Source: Peptoniphilus lacrimalis DSM 7455 (GTDB lineage: Bacteria; Bacillota; Clostridia; Tissierellales; Peptoniphilaceae). From it: a DNA stretch of 64,000 nucleotides. The first letter of the stretch is position 1. Each line of letters opens with the position of its first letter. The notes under the pieces are model-generated. The model saw only the letters and a list, made by a program, of their open reading frames with translations. It was not told the origin of the DNA and did not search any database. Positions 41,314 through 49,359 of the stretch are shown here, piece by piece. The stretch spans positions 1 through 64,000 of the forward strand of contig NZ_KB900368.1 of NCBI RefSeq assembly GCF_000378725.1, in the 5' to 3' direction. A program made the translations under genes and the position numbers.

Positions 41314-42531
41314 CTAAGCAACAAGACGCTCCTGTTGCTTCTCTTTATTCAAGCGTTTCATTTCTGCCATTGCAGAATCGAATGTTGCATGTGCGTAATA
41401 GTTCAGCGTCATGGCTATATTAGCATGTCCCATAATGTACTGTAATGCCTTTGGATTCATTCCTGCATTTGCATAGTTGGTACAGAATGTATGTCGCAAA
41501 CTATGTGGAGTGATGTGTGGCAATTTATCCTCGTTATACTTATTGTATTTCTTAACAAGACCTTTCATCATGCCGTTGTAATCACTTGCCACTTTTGGAT
41601 AGTTCTTTCTATTAAGAAAGAGGAAATCACTATATCCATCAATCTCAACACGCTTATCATTCTTTCGATTCGCTAACACTCGCTTAAATGCTTGATAGGC
41701 TTCTTCAACCATAGGAACTTGACGTTCGCCACTTTTGGTCTTTGGTGTTTCAATGTAGTACCCAATTTCAGTATCTCTCAATAGCTGATGGTCTATATTG
41801 ACAAGACGATTCTCAAAATCTAAATCTGGAAGTGTCAAACCACCAAACTCTGAAATACGAAGACCTGTTTTTAAGAGTATCAGAATTTCATCATAATTTT
41901 TGCTGTAGGTTTTATCAGCTTTTGCAAAGGCTAACAGTTTTTCTTCCTGTTCTTCTGTTAGTACGGTCTTAGGGACAGTATCATCATCAAGAACTGCTTT
42001 CAGTTGAAAGTCAAATGGATTCTTCCGAACACAATCATCTTGTATAGCAATATAGAATGAAGCCTTTAAAGAACGTTTGTAGTTATTGATGGTTTGATAA
42101 GCATAACCATTTTCACTCATTCTAATAGCCCATTCTTTAGCGTCTGATGGCTTAATACTGTCAATACTTCTTACACCTAACTTGTCTTTCTTCAAAATAT
42201 CCATAAGATATTTGCGTCCAGTTTCAGTGTTTTTTCTAACCTTTGGTCTTTGAGCGTTCTGTTTTGCGTAAAGCTGGCAGAGTGTCATTTTCTTTCCTAC
42301 AACATCAATACCATCATGAATGTCTTTCTGTAACTCTGCGATTTTCTCTCTAAGTGAGATACAATCACGCTTTCCTGCTGGTACTCGGTCTGTAGCCACA
42401 AGTTTCCACGAGTAAACAAATTGCGGTTCTCCAAATGAATCTATATATTTGTATAAGTATCTTCCGTCTTTTCGTTGGCTCTCTCCAGTCTTTAAGATTC
42501 GACCTTTATTGTCACGTCTTTTTTCTGACAT
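41314..42531 (-). CDS. int: Tn916 integrase (tyrosine recombinase)
   Basis: A 405-residue tyrosine recombinase, the full length for Int-Tn. An arm-binding N-terminal domain is followed by SAM-like and catalytic domains: Arg in LKTGLRISEFGGL, HSLRHTFCTNYANAGMNPKALQYIMGH with His-x-x-Arg, and Tyr in LNYYAHATFDSAM. It catalyses excision, circularisation and integration of Tn916. It follows xis by about 80 bases and lies about 90 bases from the transposon end. Confidence 0.97.
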   Translation of the reverse strand: MSEKRRDNKGRILKTGESQRKDGRYLYKYIDSFGEPQFVYSWKLVATDRVPAGKRDCISLREKIAELQKDIHDGIDVVGKKMTLCQLYAKQNAQRPKVRKNTETGRKYLMDILKKDKLGVRSIDSIKPSDAKEWAIRMSENGYAYQTINNYKRSLKASFYIAIQDDCVRKNPFDFQLKAVLDDDTVPKTVLTEEQEEKLLAFAKADKTYSKNYDEILILLKTGLRISEFGGLTLPDLDFENRLVNIDHQLLRDTEIGYYIETPKTKSGERQVPMVEEAYQAFKRVLANRKNDKRVEIDGYSDFLFLNRKNYPKVASDYNGMMKGLVKKYNKYNEDKLPHITPHSLRHTFCTNYANAGMNPKALQYIMGHANIAMTLNYYAHATFDSAMAEMKRLNKEKQQERLVA

Positions 42532-42612
42532 GGCATTTGCTCCTTTCCTTTATGGAAAGAGCCTTGATACGACTTAATACTATTTTATCATATACAAGAC
42601 CCTTTGGCGACG

Positions 42613-42816
42613 CTAGATTGCGTCCAATGTATCTATAATTTTTTCAAATTGTTTTCGTTTAATCTGAATACGATTGCCATTCATAATCAGCCAATTTGCA
42701 TTTTTATTTTCCTCTGCCAAGCGTCGTAGCTTGTTTTCGCCAATACGAAAATATTTTGACGCTTCTTCAATGGTTAGGGTATAACGTTCCCAAATAGGAA
42801 TGTCAGTCTGCTTCAT
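42613..42816 (-). CDS. xis: Tn916 excisionase Xis
   Basis: A 67-residue small basic DNA-binding protein: [20 protein letters not shown] then [20 protein letters not shown], an excisionase winged-helix. It bends the transposon ends and stimulates Int-mediated excision. It is identical in length and position to Tn916 Xis, with GGAGG upstream. Confidence 0.96.
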
Positions 42817-43051
42817 AAAATCCTCCTTTCCAAATCACTTATTTGGATTTCATAAAAGTTGTTTTACCAGCAATCGAACAGCTTTAGCAAAGCTCACGGG
42901 AGTTCCACCCCTGCATGGTTCTCATGTAGCCATACTCATTGCCTGCGACGGTTTTATCACGCTCGGACTATTGACTGTATGGGAGTATCATTATCACGAT
43001 AAGAATGTCGTTGCAGGCAATCCTGCTAAAGATTGCTTCTCGGATCACTAA
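42800..43051 (+). CDS. Tn916 Orf5-like small ORF, doubtful
   Basis: An 83-residue plus-strand frame covers the region between xis and orf8. It begins inside xis, has no good ribosome site and overlaps the conserved leader blocks that run to the left. A small ORF has been annotated at this position in Tn916-like elements. I think the DNA acts mainly as regulatory leader. Confidence 0.2.
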
Positions 43052-43159
43052 CATGAATCGCTCGCTATCTTTATAAGATAGGTCATGGCGGTTAGTTCCG
43101 TTGGCTCTTTTCTTATCGAAACGTATTCGATTACTTTTATTCAGTTTTCAAAGAACAAT
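42984..43159 (-). promoter_or_regulatory. Conserved leader block with boxA-like sequence (Tn916)
   Basis: The 460-base gap between orf8 and xis contains AGTATCATTATCAC (42984-42997), ATCGCTCGCT (43057-43066), GGTCATGGCG (43081-43090) and, minus strand, ATTGTTCTTTGAAAACTGAA followed by TA (43138-43159). The same series occurs in ICE 2 at 32071-32277. The last block resembles rRNA boxA leader sequence and lies on the transcript that runs from orf7/orf8 into xis-int. Confidence 0.55.
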
Positions 43160-43276
43160 GGCTCGTTAGCCTATCAAAACACATTGAAAGCTCAATATGC
43201 TTTGGTGGAATAACAAACCTCCCTGTTCGGGAAGCGTGGAATGGTTTAGCACGCTTCCACGAAAGGAGAGAGGATA

Positions 43277-43507
43277 TTACTTAATTTCAAATGACAAAAT
43301 CTTTGTAATCAGTCTGGTTTCCATTCTTCCACGTAAGACTTCATCAACGACCATACTTTGATTGCCATATTCATCTTTCATAAGTCGTAGGGAACGCTTC
43401 GTTATGTACCCTCTGTAATGATGTAGAATCTGGTTAATCGCTTCGGTATCGCCATCTGTTGCCTTTACAATGAGAGGAAAGGGAATCATAGGATATTGTG
43501 TTTTCAT
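43277..43507 (-). CDS. orf8: Tn916 Orf8, helix-turn-helix family
   Basis: A 76-residue protein as in Tn916 Orf8: MIPFPLIVKATDGDTEAINQILHHYRGYI, then a C-terminal LRLMKDEYGNQSMVVDEVLRGRMETRLITKIL. It overlaps orf7 by 4 bases. Orf7 and Orf8 together act as positive regulators that increase transcription through xis-int and the transfer genes when tetracycline is present. Confidence 0.93.
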   Translation of the reverse strand: MKTQYPMIPFPLIVKATDGDTEAINQILHHYRGYITKRSLRLMKDEYGNQSMVVDEVLRGRMETRLITKILSFEIK

Positions 43508-43926
43508 TCTTCAAATTCCTCCATAAACTTTTTAATTAAGGCTAGTCCACTGGTTCTATGCCGATAGACAGTAGAACGGTTCAATTTCAACAGGTCTGCA
43601 ATTTCTGAATCGCTCATGTCCATAAAGTAAAACAGCAGTAGAATTTCACGTTTCTTGTCTGGCAACTCACGTAATGCTTCACTCAACAAATCATTTTCAA
43701 CGCCTACTGATAACCCATTGAGTGTAAAAATCTGAAAGTCAGTTGAATAGTTATCTGTTGTCGCAAACTGGCTAACAAGATAATCGCCAACATCCGAAAA
43801 GGACACCTCACGCTTTGCAATCCTTGAAAGATAAAGCATATAATTCTTTCGCTCGTCTTCCATAGCACGTTTACAGATATAGTCAAACTGATTTTCTATT
43901 GTGGTCTGAAAAGAAGATGGTTTCAT
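43504..43926 (-). CDS. orf7: Tn916 Orf7, sigma-70 region 4-like activator
   Basis: A 140-residue protein with the C-terminal domain LLSEALRELPDKKREILLLFYFMDMSDSEIADLLKLNRSTVYRHRTSGLALIKKFMEE, a sigma region 4 type helix-turn-helix. The start MKPSSFQTTIENQF at 43924-43926 follows the usual Tn916 annotation. Transcription from tet(M) readthrough reaches orf7 and orf8 in tetracycline-exposed cells. Confidence 0.93.
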   Translation of the reverse strand: MKPSSFQTTIENQFDYICKRAMEDERKNYMLYLSRIAKREVSFSDVGDYLVSQFATTDNYSTDFQIFTLNGLSVGVENDLLSEALRELPDKKREILLLFYFMDMSDSEIADLLKLNRSTVYRHRTSGLALIKKFMEEFEE

Positions 43927-43935
43927 GTTTCTCAC

Positions 43936-44430
43936 CCCCTTTCTGTCTAGGAAAGGAAGTGAGCCTTGCTCGTTTATCTCCTTTCACTCTTAGTCCCAAT
44001 GTGAAAGGGGGATTTGTTGCATTACTGATAAATAAACTTTGTAAAAAAGTTCTGAATAGCCAAAAAAGCATATAAACAGATTTATTTCTCTGTTTACATG
44101 CTTCTGTTATTCTATCTATATGATTTATAAAACCACATTGGTGGACGTACTTATCTATTGCAGATAGACGACTTTTTTTGACAAGAACCCAATGTAAGGA
44201 AATTTATTGTATATGATGTACTTCATGGCGACGTTGACCTCCAACAAACCGCCATTTGGAAGTAATATACAATATTTTAACAGCGTAAATAGCACTACCA
44301 TATAACGGTTTTTTTTATTGGCGTTTAGTAGTGCTTTTTATTAAATATAAACCTATAAACCATATAACACGTTTTTCTATACCTGTTTTTAATTCAGTAG
44401 GAACAATAAAATGTATAGAGGTGGTCTACT
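43936..44430. other. orf7-orf9 intergenic regulatory region
   Basis: These 500 bases between divergent orf7 and orf9 hold no open frame I would accept. They include an AT-rich promoter area on both strands, and ACCGCCATTTGG and TATATGATGTACTTCATG short palindromes. In Tn916 this region carries the orf7 and orf9 promoters. Confidence 0.6.
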
Positions 44431-44784
44431 ATGCGTAAAAAAGAAGATAAATATGATTTTAGAGCCTTTGGTTTAGCCATTAAAGAAGCTCGATTGAAAC
44501 GAGGTTTAACTCGTGAACAAGTGGGAGCATTGATTGAAATTGACCCACGGTACTTAACTAATATTGAAAATAAAGGGCAACACCCCAGCATACAAGTTCT
44601 TTATGACCTTGTATCGTTACTTCATGTTTCCGTTGATGAATTTTTCTTACCTGCTAATAACTTGGTAAAAAGCACCCGACGATTACAGATAGAGAAATAC
44701 ATGGATAGCTTTACAGACAAAGAACTATCCTTAATGGAATCTTTAGCCAGCGGTATCAACGAAGCAAGAAACATCGAAGACTAA
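44431..44784 (+). CDS. orf9: Tn916 Orf9, XRE-type regulator
   Basis: A 117-residue repressor with an HTH_3 domain ([60 protein letters not shown]) and a helical C-terminus. It is the only Tn916 gene on this strand, divergent from orf7, and is held to repress orf7 expression. A bidirectional terminator follows. Confidence 0.95.
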   Translation: MRKKEDKYDFRAFGLAIKEARLKRGLTREQVGALIEIDPRYLTNIENKGQHPSIQVLYDLVSLLHVSVDEFFLPANNLVKSTRRLQIEKYMDSFTDKELSLMESLASGINEARNIED

Positions 44785-44818
44785 TTAAAAGAATCCATAC
44801 ATAACGGAAAGAGCCGAT

Positions 44819-44847
44819 AAAATGAGATTGTATTAATCTCATTTTAT
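44819..44847. terminator. Bidirectional terminator between orf9 and orf6
   Basis: Perfect arms AAAATGAGATT and AATCTCATTTT around a short loop. It serves the convergent orf9 and orf6/tet(M) transcripts and overlaps the orf6 stop. Confidence 0.8.
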
Positions 44848-45032
44848 CGGCTCTGCGTCTTTGCGTCTGGCTCTGTAATCACAGTTACTTTGAACTGCTT
44901 TATTTCAATTAAATTTTCTTGTCTGCATTTCGGACAATAGAGGGGGAATTTTTTTAATTCAGTATCTTCCCTTATCTTTAATCGTGTTTTATTTCCACAT
45001 ACAGGACACAATATCCACTTGTAGTTTATAAT
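44844..45032 (-). CDS. orf6: Tn916 Orf6, cysteine-rich KTR protein
   Basis: A 62-residue protein reading IINYKWILCPVCGNKTRLKI, then a charged stretch and LYCPKCRQENLIEIKQFKVT. Two CPxC pairs form a zinc ribbon, and GNKTR gives the family its KTR name. No ATG, GTG or TTG precedes the conserved start; ATT at 45030-45032 follows GGAGGAG and is the likely start. It lies directly downstream of tet(M). Function unknown. Confidence 0.75.
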   Translation of the reverse strand: MINYKWILCPVCGNKTRLKIREDTELKKFPLYCPKCRQENLIEIKQFKVTVITEPDAKTQSR

Positions 45033-45129
45033 AACTATCTCCTCCTTTACACTTTAATTCAAATCTTTATTAAAAAATATTTCATCTTATTTAACAAGAA
45101 ACCATATTTATATAACAACATAAAATACA

Positions 45130-47049
45130 CTAAGTTATTTTATTGAACATATATCGTACTTTATCTATCCGACTATTTGGACGACGGGGCTGGCAAACAG
45201 GTTCACCGGTAGTAACATGGTACCCTTTTAACTCTGTTAAACAAACACTACGTCCATTTGTAAAGAAAGTTAAATCACTACGATATTCTTGAATACACCG
45301 AGCAGGGATTTCTCCACTAAGAATGACCTCATTATTTTTCAATTGAGTGTCTACGATGTTCGCACAATATTTAGGAGCATCGTTGTATGCTCGTGAAAGA
45401 TATTCCTGTGGCGCATAAATTTTAAAACTAAGATATGGCTCTAACAATTCTGTTCCAGCTTTTTTTAAGACTTGTTCCAATACAATAGGAGCAAGCATCC
45501 GAAAATCTGCTGGGGTACTAACAGGGCTATAGTATAAGCCATACTTAAAACAGATTTTACAGTCCGTCACATTCCAACCATATAATCCTTGTTCGCAACC
45601 ATAGCGTATCCCTTCCATAACTGCATTTTGAAATGATTGATTTAAGTATCCAAGAGAAACCGAGCTCTCATACTGCATTCCACTTCCCAACGGAAGCGGT
45701 GATACAGATAAACCAATGGAAGCCCAGAAAGGATTTGGCGGCACTTCGATGTGAATGGTATATTCTGCATTTTTTAACGGTCTCTCCATATAAATGACTG
45801 TAGGCTCTTTTAGTTCTATCTCCACATGATACTTTTCTTGCAACAGTGCACTAATCACTTCCATTTGTACTTTCCCTAAGAAAGAAAGTATAATTTCATG
45901 TGTCGTAGAATCCACGTAATATCGTAGAAGCGGATCACTATCTGAGATTTCCAAAAGGGCATCAAGCAACATTTCTCTCTGTTCAGGTTTACTCGGTTCA
46001 ACAGTTGTTTGTAGTAGAGGGTGCGGATTTTCAATCTTTTTTCTCTGTGGCAATAGTTTTGTATCTCCAAGAACACTATTTAACTTCAAAAACTCATTTT
46101 GCAAAATAACAATTTCTCCAGAATAAGCTCTATCAATCTTACATAATTCACCATTTATTGAAGTATACATTTCTGTAACTTTTATTTTTTCTTTTTCTGA
46201 TACTCTAACCGAATCTCGTAAATGTAGTACTCCACTATAAAGGCGTATATATGCAAGACGTTGTCTTTTTTTTGTATATTCAATTTTGAAAACATTTCCG
46301 CAAAGTTCAGACGGACCTCGATGTGTTGATGAATAAAATTTATTAGTAATAACTTCTATAAGGTTATCAATCCCTATATTACTTTTTGCACTTCCATGAT
46401 AAAGAGGGAACAGAGAACAATTCTGAAATCTTATGCTTTCCTCTTGTTCGAGTTCCAATGCTTCTAATGATTTACCGGACATATATTTCTCTAAAAGGTC
46501 ATCGTTTCCCTCTATTACCGTATCCCATTGTTCAGATTCGGTAAAGTTCGTCACACACATATTAGGATACAGTTCTACCTTCTGTTTGATTACAATTTCG
46601 GCAGAAAGTTTCTCTTTAATATCCTGATAAACCGTTGATAAATCAATTCCATTTTGGTCAATCTTATTGATAAAAAAGATTGTGGGAATCCCCATTTTCC
46701 TAAGTGCATGAAATAATATACGAGTTTGTGCTTGTACGCCATCTTTTGCAGAAATCAGTAGAATTGCCCCATCTAAAACTGATAATGAACGATATACTTC
46801 TGCTAAGAAATCCATATGTCCTGGCGTGTCTATGATGTTCACCTTCGTATTTTCCCACTGAAAAGAGGTTATTCCTGTCTGAATTGTAATTCCTCTCTGA
46901 CGTTCTAAAAGCGTATTATCCGTCCTCGTTGTACCTTTGTCCACGCTTCCTAATTCTGTAATCGCTCCACTGTTATATAATAAGCTTTCTGTTAAGGTAG
47001 TTTTTCCTGCATCAACATGAGCTAAAACTCCAATATTAATAATTTTCAT
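45130..47049 (-). CDS. tet(M): Tetracycline resistance ribosomal protection protein Tet(M)
   Basis: A 639-residue GTPase of the EF-G family, the full Tet(M) length. Motifs seen: P-loop [33 protein letters not shown] and the C-terminal domain IV/V segments that reach the decoding centre. It binds the ribosome and releases tetracycline, doxycycline and minocycline. ATG at 47047-47049 follows GGAGG; an in-frame TTG-type extension of five codons is not used. Expression is controlled by the leader peptide and hairpins upstream. Confidence 0.98.
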   Translation of the reverse strand: MKIINIGVLAHVDAGKTTLTESLLYNSGAITELGSVDKGTTRTDNTLLERQRGITIQTGITSFQWENTKVNIIDTPGHMDFLAEVYRSLSVLDGAILLISAKDGVQAQTRILFHALRKMGIPTIFFINKIDQNGIDLSTVYQDIKEKLSAEIVIKQKVELYPNMCVTNFTESEQWDTVIEGNDDLLEKYMSGKSLEALELEQEESIRFQNCSLFPLYHGSAKSNIGIDNLIEVITNKFYSSTHRGPSELCGNVFKIEYTKKRQRLAYIRLYSGVLHLRDSVRVSEKEKIKVTEMYTSINGELCKIDRAYSGEIVILQNEFLKLNSVLGDTKLLPQRKKIENPHPLLQTTVEPSKPEQREMLLDALLEISDSDPLLRYYVDSTTHEIILSFLGKVQMEVISALLQEKYHVEIELKEPTVIYMERPLKNAEYTIHIEVPPNPFWASIGLSVSPLPLGSGMQYESSVSLGYLNQSFQNAVMEGIRYGCEQGLYGWNVTDCKICFKYGLYYSPVSTPADFRMLAPIVLEQVLKKAGTELLEPYLSFKIYAPQEYLSRAYNDAPKYCANIVDTQLKNNEVILSGEIPARCIQEYRSDLTFFTNGRSVCLTELKGYHVTTGEPVCQPRRPNSRIDKVRYMFNKIT

Positions 47050-47064
47050 GTGATTTTCCTCCAT

Positions 47065-47151
47065 TCAAAAACCCAAAAGGGCATAAAAATCCCAGTGATA
47101 AATACTTTTATCACTGGGATTTTTATGCATAACCATAGGTATACAAAGCAT
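47065..47151 (-). CDS. orf12: tet(M) leader peptide (Orf12)
   Basis: A 28-codon frame, MLCIPMVMHKNPSDKSIYHW followed by DFYALLGF and TGA, ending just before the tet(M) ribosome site. Ribosome movement along this peptide governs formation of the hairpin that overlaps it (47085-47125), so tetracycline stimulates readthrough into tet(M). Confidence 0.92.
   Translation of the reverse strand: MLCIPMVMHKNPSDKSIYHWDFYALLGF
47085..47125 (-). terminator. tet(M) attenuator hairpin
   Basis: Arms ATCCCAGTGATAAA (47089-47102) and TTTATCACTGGGAT (47107-47120) pair perfectly and are followed by T-rich sequence on the minus strand. The hairpin overlaps the leader peptide gene. Confidence 0.88.
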
Positions 47152-47187
47152 ACAGATATTCTCTGGATACTTTAGAATCACATGATA

Positions 47188-47289
47188 AAGGTATTCTTAA
47201 ACTGGGTACAAAAAACTAAGCCCTCCTAAAAAAGGACATCCAATTATTTGTTCCCACTATCAAATTGACAGTTTATTTAAGAATACCTT
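47188..47289. repeat. 14-bp inverted repeat in tet(M) promoter region
   Basis: AAGGTATTCTTAAA (47188-47201) and TTTAAGAATACCTT (47276-47289) are perfect inverted copies 74 bases apart in the gap between orf13 and the leader peptide. The gap otherwise holds the tet(M) promoter and no gene. Confidence 0.75.
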
Positions 47290-47425
47290 GCCGCATATTT
47301 ATTAACTCCTTTTAAATAGATACTTAAATAATAGCACGTAAGAGCATATTTGTAAAGGAATCTCCAATTTTTTATCAAAGAGAGTACGTGATTACAAAAT
47401 AGCTGTAATAATGTACCAATATTTG

Positions 47426-48361
47426 TTATTCTATAATCTTCCAATTACTCCCGTTCTTTTCAAGTACCAAATCAAATTGAGATACCTGCGTTGCTTTGGT
47501 CTGCTGGTCGATATACTCCACTGTCAGCGATACCGTGACTTGATTATCCTTACGATTGTGAATAGGATTTACCAGTTCTTGAAAGATGTACTCTTTTCCG
47601 ATTGGTTTTAATATCCCGTCATTCACATAGTAGGAAAGTTCACTGGCTGTCGCTGTAGGATAGAGCTTGAAGAACGTCGTTAAAAACTCATTGATTTCAT
47701 TGGTTGTAATGGAATCAACCGTCCCCTCACTTTCAATGGCTTTTGGTTTATAACTTGATTTCTTAGGTATGTTGGTAATGGTCGGATTCTTAACCAGTAC
47801 CATATTTCCAGAACCATCTACATAGACACTCACTATATAAGCAGAGTGGACGGTCTTTGTATTTTCTCCCTCTGTAATGAGCTGGTCTACACTGTAGGTT
47901 ACATTAAACTCATTGTCGCCAGTTGGCTCTACCGTCCATATCTGAAATCCTCTTACAGAAGACGATACAGGAATATCTTTGCGTACTGTATCAACATTGA
48001 GAGCTTGAAGTTCATCTGTCAGATAGCCTTTTAGACTTTCCATTCGATTATCAATGGACTTATCGGATTGCTCCCATGAATAGTAGACTTTCGCAAAGTT
48101 CTCTACAAAATTTTCTACATGATGAGTATCAACGTATTCCTTTTCTATGATAGTTGTTTCGTGAATAGTATGAGTATCTATAGCTGTAAAGTGCTTGAAT
48201 ATCGCAAAGCTGAAACTAAGCCCTAAAAGTACCCACAAGGCAATCACAACCTTTTTATGAGGATTGACCTTATAGTAGACACGAGGTTTCTTTTCCTTTG
48301 GTATCTGTTTTTCTTTATTCTGATTTTTTCTAAATTTCATCATTAAATCTTCCTTTCTCAT
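47426..48361 (-). CDS. orf13: Tn916 Orf13, TcpC-like conjugation channel protein
   Basis: A 311-residue bitopic protein: basic cytoplasmic N-terminus, one membrane helix (VVIALWVLLGLSFSFAIF), then an extracytoplasmic part with two repeated NTF2/VirB8-like domains as in TcpC of pCW3. It forms part of the conjugation channel. The frame start overlaps orf14 by 4 bases; the internal ATGATG at 48340-48343 with AAGGA may be the true start. Confidence 0.9.
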   Translation of the reverse strand: MRKEDLMMKFRKNQNKEKQIPKEKKPRVYYKVNPHKKVVIALWVLLGLSFSFAIFKHFTAIDTHTIHETTIIEKEYVDTHHVENFVENFAKVYYSWEQSDKSIDNRMESLKGYLTDELQALNVDTVRKDIPVSSSVRGFQIWTVEPTGDNEFNVTYSVDQLITEGENTKTVHSAYIVSVYVDGSGNMVLVKNPTITNIPKKSSYKPKAIESEGTVDSITTNEINEFLTTFFKLYPTATASELSYYVNDGILKPIGKEYIFQELVNPIHNRKDNQVTVSLTVEYIDQQTKATQVSQFDLVLEKNGSNWKIIE

Positions 48362-49359
48362 TGTTTGATTCGTCCTGCTCCCACTAAATGCTGTTGCCAG
48401 TAGGGGCTTGTTAAGTCGGCATAACCGATTGGGTCGCCTGCATGAAACATACGGTTATTGCCAAGGTATATCCCAACATGAGTAATATAAGAGCCAGCGT
48501 TATAGGTAGAATGAAAGAAAACCAAATCGCCAGCTTGTGCTTCCGATAGTGGGATATGCTGGGTCACATCATATTGCTGTTGTGCGGTTCGTGGTAAGTT
48601 AATTCCAGCTTTTCCATACGTCCATTGTGTCAGTCCGCTACAATCAAAAGAAGTAGTCGGGGAAGCTCCACCGTAAACGTATCGCCAGCCCTCATATTTC
48701 AGTGCTTCGTCCATGATGGCTTGTACCGTATCATCATCAAACTCTGTTGTGACAAGATACTGCGTTACCAGTTGCACATAAAACATATTGCCATAGTTGT
48801 ATCGCCAGCCCCCATTGATAGGTATGGCTATGGGATTGGGGTAAGACACTTTTTCGCCACCTGAATACTCTTTTGAGAAACTTTGAGCCAGTTCAAAGGT
48901 ATATTTATTTCCACGATTAGCCACATACCCTAAGAAACCACCACCATAATTGTAGGACTGGATAACCGATTCTAAATCTACACTGAGCCTTTCGCTACTG
49001 GCTAATAATTCACTGAAATACTTCACACCTTGCTTAATGGATTCTTCTGTACTCAATGAATTAGGTGGAAGACCGAGGGATTCCGAGGACTGCATAACAT
49101 CTTCCGCAGTACCGCCCGATTCCACCTGTATAATCGCAAGAAGTATGTTGACATATTCTTCAACGCCATATTCTTTGGCATATTTTTCTACCATAGGCTT
49201 ATGAGCCAGCACTTCTGCGGAAACATTCACACCTCCATAATGAATATTGGAAATTCCGCTGTCCTGTTCATCTGAAAATAAAATGGCAACAAACAGAAGC
49301 AGTGAGAAGACCATCAAGAATAATCCAGAACCACCAATCACTAAAGTTTTCAACTTCAT
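48358..49359 (-). CDS. orf14: Tn916 Orf14, NlpC/P60 cell-wall hydrolase
   Basis: A 333-residue exported hydrolase. An N-terminal membrane anchor is followed by a lysozyme-like domain with Glu in LLAIIQVESGG, and a C-terminal NlpC/P60 peptidase with catalytic Cys in TTSFDCSGLTQWTYGKAG and His in ITHVGIYLGNNRMFHAGD. It opens peptidoglycan locally for the conjugation channel. It overlaps orf15 and orf13 by 4 bases each. Confidence 0.95.
   Translation of the reverse strand: MKLKTLVIGGSGLFLMVFSLLLFVAILFSDEQDSGISNIHYGGVNVSAEVLAHKPMVEKYAKEYGVEEYVNILLAIIQVESGGTAEDVMQSSESLGLPPNSLSTEESIKQGVKYFSELLASSERLSVDLESVIQSYNYGGGFLGYVANRGNKYTFELAQSFSKEYSGGEKVSYPNPIAIPINGGWRYNYGNMFYVQLVTQYLVTTEFDDDTVQAIMDEALKYEGWRYVYGGASPTTSFDCSGLTQWTYGKAGINLPRTAQQQYDVTQHIPLSEAQAGDLVFFHSTYNAGSYITHVGIYLGNNRMFHAGDPIGYADLTSPYWQQHLVGAGRIKQ

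Noticed and set aside
42800-43051. Plus-strand 83-residue frame as a firm gene
   Set aside because: Weak start, overlaps xis and the conserved leader blocks; kept only as a low-confidence entry.
45033-45129. Gap between orf6 and tet(M) as a gene
   Set aside because: Only AT-rich spacer with no open frame or clear hairpin.
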